This document shows, piece after piece, positions 1 to 5,164 of a stretch of DNA of 11,684 bases (the stretch's first letter is position 1; the number at the start of each line of letters is the position of its first letter). The notes beneath the pieces are model-generated. The model worked only from the letters and a program-made list of their open reading frames with translations, did no database searches and was not told the origin of the DNA. A program made the position numbers and the translations under genes. Source of the DNA: Clostridia bacterium (GTDB lineage: Bacteria; Bacillota_A; Clostridia; Christensenellales; Borkfalkiaceae); the NCBI GenBank assembly GCA_017399665.1, contig JAFQBR010000081.1, forward strand, positions 1 to 11,684, read 5' to 3'.

Positions 1-380
1 CCGCACAAGTGCCCTCCTGCAGAAAAACCTATTGCAGCGACTGTATCTACATCAATTGCATATTTTTTAGCATTTTCTCTTATAAATATCATTGCCATAG
101 CTGCTTCACGTAATTGAGTTGGAAATATGGCTGGAGCGACCGTATACTCCAAAACAAATGCACATAAACCATGCTTAGCGTACGCCATAGCCACGCTTGT
201 TCGTGTTCTTGGCGAAACTACCGAGTATCCTCCGCCTGGCATAATAAGAATTGCTGAACGCTTTCTTGATAAACCAATTTCTGCATTTTGCTCTAATGCA
301 TATACGCTTAAAATGCCTTTGTGACCATCTTGTTTAAGTAAATTAAAATATGAATATAAATCAATTTGTTCAAATATCAT
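1..380 (-). CDS. alpha/beta hydrolase (esterase-like), N-terminal 126 residues, cut by window edge
   Basis: The reading frame is open from an ATG at 378-380 to the window edge and encodes the first 126 residues of an alpha/beta-hydrolase-fold enzyme. Visible motifs are the oxyanion-hole segment PGGGY and the nucleophile elbow GFSAGGH, with Ser as the predicted nucleophile. The acid and His of the triad lie beyond the edge. By my alignment it is about 70% identical to the complete hydrolase at 1257-2081 and starts at the equivalent residue. The ribosome binding site AGGAA (386-390) touches the stop codon of the upstream acetyltransferase, so the two genes probably form an operon with coupled translation. 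The fold suggests a carboxylesterase or acetyl-esterase role; the substrate cannot be told from sequence. No signal peptide is seen, so it is probably cytoplasmic. Confidence 0.85.
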   Translation of the reverse strand, partial: MIFEQIDLYSYFNLLKQDGHKGILSVYALEQNAEIGLSRKRSAILIMPGGGYSVVSPRTRTSVAMAYAKHGLCAFVLEYTVAPAIFPTQLREAAMAMIFIRENAKKYAIDVDTVAAIGFSAGGHLC

Positions 381-389
381 GTTTTTTCC

Positions 390-1001
390 TTATTTATTAT
401 TATAAATTAACGTTTCTGGGTGTGAAAAATTTAAAACAATGCTTTTGTTTGGATTGATTAACAAATTTAAAACACCTTCTTCCTTAGTCCCAAGTCTTGT
501 GTCCATAATAAGTTTTCTATATGGTTTAAACCCGCACTTTTCTTGAACTCTTTTTGACTGACTATTAAAAATATAGTATCCGCAAAGTAAAAAATCGTAA
601 TTTAATTCATTAAACAAATAGTTAATTACGGCGTTAACGGCTTCAGGCATTATACCTATTCCCCAGTATTCTTTACTTAAAACGTAACCAATTTCTCTAC
701 CCAGATAGCCGTCGAATTCAGTAAGTTTACTTTCTAATCCGTATTTTTCAACACCTAAAGACCCAATAACTTTGTTATGTTCTTTGTGGTAAATTGCAAA
801 CGTTTTATCTTCTGCGATAAATCTATTTAAAATCTCTTTACTTTCTTCAATGCTTTTATGATGCGCCCAACCAGCCATTTCACCAACGCCATCAACGGAT
901 GCATATTCATAAAAATCAGCTAAATCATTTTGACTAAATGCTCTTAAAATAAGCCTATCAGTTTCAATAACAGCGCCGTTAACTTTAAAATTTGCATTCA
1001 T
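390..1001 (-). CDS. GNAT N-acetyltransferase, RimJ/RimL type
   Basis: A 203-residue GNAT-fold acetyltransferase that would transfer an acetyl group from acetyl-CoA to an amine. The start ETDRLILRAF is the classic first strand of the RimJ/RimL (ribosomal protein N-terminal acetyltransferase) branch. The segment GYVLSKEYWGIGIMPEAV is the acetyl-CoA-binding strand and helix, and NSQSKRVQEKCGF is the usual C-terminal motif. I chose the ATG at 999-1001 because AAGGAG (1011-1016) lies 9 nt upstream; an in-frame TTG at 1005-1007 would leave only 3 nt. The last ~30 residues extend past the usual end of the fold. A promoter lies just upstream, and the hydrolase gene follows after 9 nt. The substrate is unknown: members of this branch acetylate proteins, antibiotics or small molecules. 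Confidence 0.9.
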   Translation of the reverse strand: MNANFKVNGAVIETDRLILRAFSQNDLADFYEYASVDGVGEMAGWAHHKSIEESKEILNRFIAEDKTFAIYHKEHNKVIGSLGVEKYGLESKLTEFDGYLGREIGYVLSKEYWGIGIMPEAVNAVINYLFNELNYDFLLCGYYIFNSQSKRVQEKCGFKPYRKLIMDTRLGTKEEGVLNLLINPNKSIVLNFSHPETLIYNNK

Positions 1002-1042
1002 AAGCAAATGCTCCTTAACTCTAGCTAGTTTATATGTTTAAA

Positions 1043-1071
1043 ATTGTAACATAACTATTTAAAGATTTCAA
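1043..1071 (-). promoter_or_regulatory. sigma-A promoter for the RimJ-type acetyltransferase operon
   Basis: On the minus strand, -35 TTGAAA (1066-1071) and -10 TACAAT (1043-1048) are separated by exactly 17 bp. The -10 ends about 40 bp before the acetyltransferase start. It lies downstream of the tRNA-Thr terminator, so it gives the acetyltransferase-hydrolase pair independent transcription. Confidence 0.75.
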
Positions 1072-1114
1072 GCAAATTACCAATAAAGCAAATAATTATT
1101 CAGTAATTTAATAT

Positions 1115-1146
1115 AAAAAAAATCGACAAGTAAAAACTTGCCGATT
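1115..1146 (-). terminator. intrinsic terminator of tRNA-Thr(CGT)
   Basis: On the minus strand an 11-bp stem (arms 1136-1146 and 1121-1131, one G-U pair) closes a 4-nt loop and runs into a T tract (1115-1122). It begins 5 nt after the CCA end of the tRNA. Confidence 0.9.
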
Positions 1147-1150
1147 ATAT

Positions 1151-1226
1151 TGGAGCTGGTGACGGGATTTGAACCTGCGACCTGCTGATTACGAATCAGC
1201 TGCTCTACCGACTGAGCCACACCAGC
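1151..1226 (-). tRNA. tRNA-Thr (anticodon CGT)
   Basis: A 76-nt cloverleaf can be folded by eye. The acceptor stem GCTGGTG pairs with CACCAGC, the D arm is GCTC/GAGC, and the anticodon stem-loop is GCTGA-TTCGTAA-TCAGC with anticodon CGT, reading ACG. The T loop is TTCAAAT, the discriminator is T, and CCA is genome-encoded. The T stem has an apparent A-C mismatch (third pair of GCAGG with CCCGT). Hydrolase A ends 31 nt upstream and no strong private promoter is seen, so the tRNA may be processed from the hydrolase transcript. Confidence 0.95.
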
Positions 1227-1227
1227 A

Positions 1228-1250
1228 TATCAGATATAGAATATCTGATA
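1228..1250 (-). other. stem-loop between hydrolase stop codon and tRNA-Thr(CGT)
   Basis: A perfect 9-bp inverted repeat (arms 1228-1236 and 1242-1250, loop 1237-1241) fills the gap between the hydrolase stop codon and the mature tRNA 5' end, 1 nt from the latter. There is no T tract in either direction, so it is not an ordinary intrinsic terminator. It could act in 5' processing of the tRNA or protect the mRNA 3' end; the role is inferred. Confidence 0.5.
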
Positions 1251-1256
1251 AATATA

Positions 1257-2081
1257 TTAAGAATAAATTAAAAAACCTCTTAGTTTTAACCAAGCAATAG
1301 TAAGGTCTACCCAAATTGCAGCTTCCTTATTGGGCGAATTTACTTCAGCTGTAGCAATAGATAAACCGTGACCGCCCTGTTCAAAAATATGCATTTCAAA
1401 AGGTACGCCGTGTTCGTTATATTTTTGCCCCATAATTAGTGAACCGTATACAGGAACAGTGCCATCAGCCATAGTATGCCAAATAAATGCAGGTGAAGAA
1501 AACTTCGTAACGCAATTATCTAGTGATAATCTTTCTATTAGTTCAGGATTATTATTTGAAACGCTAGTAAATGAACCTTGATGTGTCTTTCCGGGTGTAC
1601 AAACTGTTACAGGATAACTTAAAATTACTGCTGTAGGACGGATAAAATCGGCATTTCTTAAATCTTGTAGCTCGGGGGCGTTAAACAAATTACCAAGACA
1701 TCCGCATAAGTGACCACCTGCAGAAAAACCTACTACACCAACAGTTTCAGGATCTACGTGATATTTTTTAGCGTTTTCTCTAATGAAAATCATCGCCATT
1801 GCTGCTTCACGGATTTGTGTGGGAAAACAGATAGGTGCAACAGAATAATCTAAAACAAAAACGTTTAAACCGTGTTGAAGATAAGCAATAGCCACACTTT
1901 CATTTTCGCGAGCAGATACGAAAGTATATCCACCACCGGGCAAAACAAGCATTGCTGAACGCTGGCGATTTAAGCCGACTTCCTTATTAACGTCTAAAGC
2001 GTATACAGTTAAAATGCCCTTTGCATTTTCTTGCTTGGGTAAATTGAAATAAGAATATAAATCAATTTGTTCTATCAACAT
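1257..2081 (-). CDS. alpha/beta hydrolase (BD-FAE / acetyl-esterase-like), complete
   Basis: A complete hydrolase of 274 residues from the ATG start. Counting from that Met, the oxyanion-hole motif PGGGY is at about 48-52, the nucleophile elbow GFSAGGH has Ser120, and the likely acid is Asp206 in HTMADGTVPV. The likely base is His238 in GGHGLS. This order and size fit single-domain carboxylesterases of the BD-FAE/acetyl-xylan-esterase type, with the short GGGY entrance loop. No signal peptide or membrane segment is visible, so a cytoplasmic role such as deacylating imported glycosides is possible, though the substrate is not determined. The start is uncertain: the AAGGGG site (2095-2100) is 13 nt from this ATG but 7 nt from an in-frame TTG at 2085-2087. 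The paralogue at 1-380 supports the ATG. The gene has its own promoter. Confidence 0.9.
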   Translation of the reverse strand: MLIEQIDLYSYFNLPKQENAKGILTVYALDVNKEVGLNRQRSAMLVLPGGGYTFVSARENESVAIAYLQHGLNVFVLDYSVAPICFPTQIREAAMAMIFIRENAKKYHVDPETVGVVGFSAGGHLCGCLGNLFNAPELQDLRNADFIRPTAVILSYPVTVCTPGKTHQGSFTSVSNNNPELIERLSLDNCVTKFSSPAFIWHTMADGTVPVYGSLIMGQKYNEHGVPFEMHIFEQGGHGLSIATAEVNSPNKEAAIWVDLTIAWLKLRGFLIYS

Positions 2082-2118
2082 AATCAAGAAAATTCCCCTT
2101 TTATTCGATTGCCATATT

Positions 2119-2147
2119 ATTTTAGCATAAATATATTATCTTTGCAA
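2119..2147 (-). promoter_or_regulatory. sigma-A promoter for hydrolase A (and perhaps tRNA-Thr)
   Basis: On the minus strand, -35 TTGCAA (2142-2147) and -10 TAAAAT (2119-2124) have a 17-bp spacer. The same pair of hexamers with the same spacing precedes the Asp23 gene at 9309-9337. It is back-to-back with the promoter of the plus-strand DUF6062-type gene. Confidence 0.7.
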
Positions 2148-2166
2148 CCTTTTTATTGCCTTTTAC

Positions 2167-2195
2167 TTTATTTTTAAAAATTTTTGTGGTATAAT
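2167..2195 (+). promoter_or_regulatory. extended -10 promoter for the DUF6062-type gene
   Basis: A perfect -10 TATAAT (2190-2195) is preceded by TG one base upstream (2187-2188), which is an extended -10. The -35 at 17 bp is weak (TTTATT, 2167-2172). The ribosome binding site AAGAGG (2207-2212) follows, 8 nt before the ATG. Confidence 0.7.
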
Positions 2196-2220
2196 CAAAT
2201 ATATATAAGAGGTAGGTTTT

Positions 2221-2895
2221 ATGCAATATCATATTAGCACAGGTTTAATAATAAAACATTTTGAAGAAAACTGCGGTTGCCCGCTTTGCACCATTGAAAA
2301 AATTGTTGAAAGCAATATTTGTCGCGAGCTTCTTGCCGATGGTTGCATGGATGATGACGTAAGAATGGAAGTTAATGCAAAGGGGTTTTGCGAAAAGCAT
2401 TTTGATCAGCTTTTTCAAATGACTTCTAAGCTTGGATTAGCGCTTCAAATAACAACTAGAATGGATACTCTATTTAAAAAAGCCATTAAAGAGCCTAAAA
2501 ACGTTCGTGATGCAAAAAAACAAGGTAAAATTCTTGATGAAGAGCAACAAAAATGCATTGTATGTGATTATACTGAAAAAGAAATGGTTAAGTATTATAA
2601 AACCATTGCCCAGCTATATTCAAACGAGGAACAGTTTATTAATTTATTTACAAATTGCGAAGGTTTTTGCTTAAAACACTACTCTAAGCTGCTACAATAT
2701 TCAGATTATGCTTACTTTTCTGCAAAAAAATATCTTGATGCACTATATGCGGTTGAAAGCAAGCGATTAAACCAAAGCGTTGAATATTTAAAAGCCTTTG
2801 CTACAAGACATGACTATAGAAACCTTGGCAAACCACTTGGCGAAGCCGCAAATGCTCTTCCCCGCATAAAAACCGATTTATTTGGAAAAAAATAA
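2221..2895 (+). CDS. DUF6062-type protein with two CxxC...GFCxxH modules
   Basis: A 224-residue protein with no recognised enzyme motif. Its striking feature is a duplicated Cys/His module. The first is Cys20-x2-Cys23, then GFC57-x2-His60-F; the second is Cys112-x2-Cys115, then GFC150-x2-His153-Y. The spacing within each module is nearly the same (34 and 35 residues from the second to the third Cys), which suggests two CCCH zinc sites or disulfide-prone sites and an ancient internal duplication. I recall this pattern from DUF6062 proteins of Firmicutes, which are sometimes labelled as ABC-transporter related without support. It is cytoplasmic as far as can be seen, with no signal or membrane segment. 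It has its own extended -10 promoter and is transcribed alone, just ahead of a tRNA gene with its own promoter. The biochemical role is unknown. Confidence 0.8.
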   Translation: MQYHISTGLIIKHFEENCGCPLCTIEKIVESNICRELLADGCMDDDVRMEVNAKGFCEKHFDQLFQMTSKLGLALQITTRMDTLFKKAIKEPKNVRDAKKQGKILDEEQQKCIVCDYTEKEMVKYYKTIAQLYSNEEQFINLFTNCEGFCLKHYSKLLQYSDYAYFSAKKYLDALYAVESKRLNQSVEYLKAFATRHDYRNLGKPLGEAANALPRIKTDLFGKK

Positions 2896-2915
2896 CAAAA
2901 CCCTATCTATTTTCC

Positions 2916-2944
2916 TTGACTTTTTGCTTAATATATAATATCAT
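2916..2944 (+). promoter_or_regulatory. sigma-A promoter of tRNA-Thr(GGT)
   Basis: -35 TTGACT (2916-2921) and -10 TATCAT (2939-2944) are 17 bp apart, ending 20 bp before the mature tRNA 5' end. A better-looking TATAAT at 2934-2939 would leave a spacer of only 12 bp. Confidence 0.7.
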
Positions 2945-2964
2945 ATTAAGGCTATAAGCGAGGC

Positions 2965-3040
<76 letters not shown>

Positions 3041-3042
3041 TT

Positions 3043-3079
3043 AAAAAAGAGAACGTTTAATTAAACGTTCTCTTTTTTT
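3043..3079 (+). terminator. intrinsic terminator of tRNA-Thr(GGT)
   Basis: A 36-nt perfect palindrome (arms 3043-3060 and 3061-3078) starts 2 nt after the tRNA. Its A-rich left end and T-rich right end let it terminate transcription arriving from either side. Confidence 0.92.
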
Positions 3080-3081
3080 CT

Positions 3082-3125
3082 ATGTAAAAAAATAACCTAA
3101 CCCAGAACTAAAGTTCAGATTAGGT
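3082..3125 (-). terminator. orphan minus-strand hairpin with T tract
   Basis: Outer arms ACCTAA (3095-3100) and TTAGGT (3120-3125) and inner arms GAACT (3105-3109) and AGTTC (3112-3116) form a stem with a small internal loop. On the minus strand it is followed by TATTTTTTT. No minus-strand gene is present to its right before the GIY-YIG gene, which reads the other way. It may be the former terminator of a minus-strand tRNA. Confidence 0.55.
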
Positions 3126-3130
3126 GTCTC

Positions 3131-3144
3131 TGGCAGAGCGAGTG
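3131..3144 (-). repeat. degenerate copy of the tRNA-Ser 3' end (possible att remnant)
   Basis: These 14 bases match the 3' terminal 14 bases of tRNA-Ser(CGA) (3947-3960) at 12 positions, in the same orientation and starting exactly at the CCA end. The similarity stops afterwards. An orphan terminator hairpin follows on the minus strand, as expected downstream of a tRNA. A local CTCT-GGC-AGAG inverted repeat here is an alternative reason for the match. Confidence 0.4.
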
Positions 3145-3167
3145 AAACGTAAAACTACTTGGAATTG

Positions 3168-3196
3168 TTGACTTTGGTACTAATTTATGATAAAAT
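3168..3196 (+). promoter_or_regulatory. sigma-A promoter of the GIY-YIG gene
   Basis: -35 TTGACT (3168-3173) and -10 TAAAAT (3191-3196) have a 17-bp spacer, and a TG extension sits at 3188-3189. The ATG follows about 31 bp downstream of the -10, with an AAAGGTG ribosome binding site. Confidence 0.8.
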
Positions 3197-3227
3197 ATAA
3201 CCATAAATACTAAACAAAAGGTGAATT

Positions 3228-3911
3228 ATGGCTAAGGGAATAATTTATGTATGTTCTACCGCAGTTCAAGGATTAATAAAAATAGGCAAAACAAGAGATT
3301 TTGAATCAAGAATGAAAAACCTTGAAGACAATGGTTATCGTAATGTAGCAGGTTTAAAAAGAAAATTTGCTATTGAATTAGATAATTATGAAGAAATAGA
3401 AGTTCTTTTAGATGATTTGTTTGCTAAAAGCAGGGTTGGAAATACAGAACTGTTTTCACTAGATATAAATAAAATAATTCAGTTATTGTCTTCATTTTCT
3501 GGTAAACAAATATATCCTACACAAGAAACAAAACAAGAAGTGTTTGTGAAGGCAACTGAGATGATTCAAAATCAGTTGATACCAGATGGGCTATATACAA
3601 TGTCTAGAAAAATAAAGCAACATAAACTTACTGTAAGGGCAACAATGATTGTTGAAAACGAAAAGTTTGTTTTAAAAAAAGGGGCATTAATTGCTCCTTG
3701 TAAAGAGATTAAAACACCAACTTGGGCGGAAGCAAGAAATAAAATGAAAGTAGATTCTAATAATATTCTTCTAGAAGACATAGAGTGTTCTTCCCCATCA
3801 ATGGCTGCGGCTTTAGTTGTTGGGCAATCGGCAAACGGGTGGACATCATGGAAAGACAAAAATAAAATGTTAATAGATGGATATCGTAAAATTGTTACAA
3901 ATGAAGAATAA
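3228..3911 (+). CDS. GIY-YIG (T5orf172/MUG113-like) protein with C-terminal DUF4357
   Basis: A 227-residue two-domain protein. Residues ~4-80 carry a GIY-YIG nuclease-like core: GIIYV (4-8), then IKIGKT (17-22) in place of the YIG strand, Arg28 as the probable catalytic Arg, and Glu74 in NTELFSL as the probable metal ligand. The last ~45 residues (SSPSMAAALVVGQSANGWTSW) are typical of DUF4357, often fused to GIY-YIG or restriction-type domains. The family is known for DNA cleavage or binding, but the role of this subtype is not established. The gene has a strong promoter and a perfect terminator of its own and sits immediately downstream of tRNA-Ser. This suggests a self-contained accessory cargo gene acquired at a tRNA site. 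No second gene that would make a restriction system is adjacent. Confidence 0.85.
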   Translation: MAKGIIYVCSTAVQGLIKIGKTRDFESRMKNLEDNGYRNVAGLKRKFAIELDNYEEIEVLLDDLFAKSRVGNTELFSLDINKIIQLLSSFSGKQIYPTQETKQEVFVKATEMIQNQLIPDGLYTMSRKIKQHKLTVRATMIVENEKFVLKKGALIAPCKEIKTPTWAEARNKMKVDSNNILLEDIECSSPSMAAALVVGQSANGWTSWKDKNKMLIDGYRKIVTNEE

Positions 3912-3947
3912 CAAAAAAAGATAGGTTTTTACCTATCTTTTTTTGTT
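3910..3947. terminator. bidirectional intrinsic terminator (GIY-YIG gene / tRNA-Ser)
   Basis: A perfect 17-bp inverted repeat (3910-3926 and 3931-3947) with a TTTT loop and A/T-rich outer ends serves the GIY-YIG gene from the left and tRNA-Ser from the right. It starts inside the GIY-YIG stop codon and ends on the last base of the tRNA CCA. Confidence 0.93.
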
Positions 3948-4037
3948 GGCGGAGAGAGTGGGATTCGAACCCACGCGTGCGTTACCACACAAACTGATTT
4001 CGAATCAGCCCCGTTATGACCACTTCGATATCCCTCC
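3947..4037 (-). tRNA. tRNA-Ser (anticodon CGA)
   Basis: A 91-nt class II tRNA: acceptor GGAGGGA/TCTCTCC (one G-U), anticodon arm GCTGA-TTCGAAA-TCAGT with anticodon CGA (reads UCG), and a long variable arm (about GTGTGGTAACGCAC) characteristic of Ser. The T arm is GTGGG-TTCGAAT-CCCAC, the discriminator is G, and CCA is encoded. It is driven by a near-consensus extended -10 promoter. Confidence 0.95.
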
Positions 4038-4055
4038 AAATTACGTAGCGCGATT

Positions 4056-4084
4056 ATTATAACACAAAATAAATTAATTGTTAA
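4056..4084 (-). promoter_or_regulatory. sigma-A promoter of tRNA-Ser(CGA)
   Basis: On the minus strand, -35 TTAACA (4079-4084) and -10 TATAAT (4056-4061) have a 17-bp spacer, with TG one base upstream of the -10. The -10 ends 18 bp before the tRNA. Confidence 0.85.
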
Positions 4085-4108
4085 ACAAAAGCGCTTAAAA
4101 AGTTAAAA

Positions 4109-4528
4109 TTAATCGCCAATTAAATGTTTTTTAGAAAAAGCCAAAGGGAAAAGATCTTCAAATGTATACACAGTAAAATCATTTACTGACCTTGCAAGTA
4201 TCACTTGAAATGTTTGTGGATCACAAAACTCTTGTATTACTTGACGGCAAGCACCACTTGGCGGACATAAATCAAAACAGTCAAGATCATCTGCCCCACC
4301 AACAATTGCTATTGCCGTAAATTTTTTAACCCCATTGGTAAGCGCATTAATAAATGCAGCGTGTCCTGCACAAACTGAAGGCATAAATGAGGCAATTTCA
4401 ATATTGCAACCCGTAAAAACATCGCCTTCTGCTGTTAATAATGCTGCACCAGACTTGAAGCCTGAATAAGGAGCATAAGCAGATTCGCGCATTTCAAACG
4501 CAATTTCAACCAATTGTTTATATTCCAT
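4109..4528 (-). CDS. cytidine deaminase homologue with substituted active site (probable pseudoenzyme)
   Basis: A 139-residue protein with the length and layout of homotetrameric bacterial cytidine deaminase, which normally converts cytidine to uridine in pyrimidine salvage. YAPYSGFKSGAALL (18-31) and GCNIE (40-44, ribose-contact Asn42 and Glu44) are intact, as is GACRQ at 92-96. But the CAE motif reads Cys53-Ala54-Gly55-His56, so the proton-shuttling Glu is Gly and the following Arg is His. The first Cys of the PCGAC motif is Ser91, leaving Cys53 and Cys94 of three zinc ligands. Normal catalysis is therefore unlikely. The frame is intact, so it may be a non-catalytic regulator, a binder, or a gene in early decay. 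The ATG at 4526-4528 is chosen because AGGGGAG lies just upstream; a longer ATG start at 4553-4555 would fall inside a terminator hairpin. No clear private promoter or downstream terminator is seen. Confidence 0.85.
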   Translation of the reverse strand: MEYKQLVEIAFEMRESAYAPYSGFKSGAALLTAEGDVFTGCNIEIASFMPSVCAGHAAFINALTNGVKKFTAIAIVGGADDLDCFDLCPPSGACRQVIQEFCDPQTFQVILARSVNDFTVYTFEDLFPLAFSKKHLIGD

Positions 4529-4540
4529 AGTCTCCCCTAA

Positions 4541-4579
4541 AAAACAAAAAAGCATAATTTACCTAAAAATTATGCTTTT
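4541..4579 (-). terminator. intrinsic terminator after the GNAT acetyltransferase
   Basis: A 13-bp perfect stem (4567-4579 with 4548-4560) around a 6-nt loop is followed on the minus strand by TTTGTTTT. It starts 7 nt after the acetyltransferase stop codon and ends about 13 nt before the deaminase ribosome binding site. The deaminase therefore depends on read-through or on an unseen promoter. Confidence 0.85.
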
Positions 4580-4585
4580 AATAGA

Positions 4586-5053
4586 TTATTTTTTCTTTCT
4601 AAAAACGTATTTTAATTCAAGCATACCGTTTTTTAAAGTTCTTTGCTCACCTGTAAATTCAAAGCCGTATTTTTCAAAAAATTCAAGACCAATAGCATTA
4701 CATGATAATACAGTTGTATATACTCTGCTAATGCTTGTCATTTGTTTAATTCCGAATTCAAGTAATTTAGTGCCAAGACCTTGGCGTTGTTTTTCGGGCG
4801 CAATAAATAAATGAGCGATTTCTGAACGTTCTTTATCTATTGTAACTAATCCATTTACGGTATTTTTATCGTATGCTAAAAAAGTAATACGTTCCGAAGT
4901 GTTGTCTTTTTTAAGAATATTAAGAATTCTATCTACGTTGTAAAGACTTAACGCGTCTTCAGGAAAAGATTCCGAATGAGAAGAAAGCCAGCTGTTATAA
5001 TAGCATTCTGCCGCATCAAGAATGTTTTTTTCGTTCATTTCGACAATATACAT
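4586..5053 (-). CDS. GNAT family N-acetyltransferase
   Basis: A 155-residue single-domain GNAT protein. The acetyl-CoA pyrophosphate-binding motif is QRQGLGT (89-95), preceded by the beta4 strand IAHLFIAPE. The terminal motif is FFEKYGF (125-131), with NAIGLEFFEKYGF as the usual C-terminal helix and strand. This is the compact form often found as a self-contained cytoplasmic acetyltransferase of unknown acceptor. The ATG at 5051-5053 is certain enough: GGAGA lies 7 nt upstream, and the longer in-frame start at 5116 would coincide with the -35 box of a perfect consensus promoter. The gene is followed directly by a strong terminator, so it forms a single-gene unit. Confidence 0.92.
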   Translation of the reverse strand: MYIVEMNEKNILDAAECYYNSWLSSHSESFPEDALSLYNVDRILNILKKDNTSERITFLAYDKNTVNGLVTIDKERSEIAHLFIAPEKQRQGLGTKLLEFGIKQMTSISRVYTTVLSCNAIGLEFFEKYGFEFTGEQRTLKNGMLELKYVFRKKK

Positions 5054-5087
5054 CGATTTTTCTCCAAAATGGTGTTTTATTATAGTT

Positions 5088-5116
5088 ATTATAGCAATTT
5101 TAAAAAAGAATGTCAA
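5088..5116 (-). promoter_or_regulatory. perfect consensus sigma-A promoter of the GNAT gene
   Basis: On the minus strand, TTGACA (5111-5116) and TATAAT (5088-5093) are separated by 17 bp, both hexamers matching the consensus at all six positions. A second TATAAT (5079-5084) follows 3 bp downstream as part of a CTATAATAA repeat. Confidence 0.93.
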
Positions 5117-5164
5117 CTTTTTTAACTATGTTTGCATTATGGGTAATAAATAAAAAATTATTTA

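Noticed and set aside
127..324. Plus-strand ORF of 65 codons at the left edge
   Set aside because: It lies antisense to the clearly homologous hydrolase fragment (1-380) and has no ribosome binding site; its protein resembles nothing recognisable.
3572..3859. Minus-strand ORF of 95 codons with a hydrophobic C-terminal half
   Set aside because: It is fully inside the GIY-YIG/DUF4357 gene on the other strand, whose motifs are clear, and the hydrophobicity follows from the antisense of A-rich codons.
3228..3911. GIY-YIG gene as a homing endonuclease inside an intron or as a restriction-modification nuclease
   Set aside because: There is no interrupted host gene, intron structure or methyltransferase nearby; only the domain assignment and a tRNA-adjacent location are supported.
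4529..4555. Longer deaminase start at 4555
   Set aside because: The ATG falls inside the terminator stem of the upstream acetyltransferase gene; the ATG at 4528 has a proper ribosome binding site and matches the family start.
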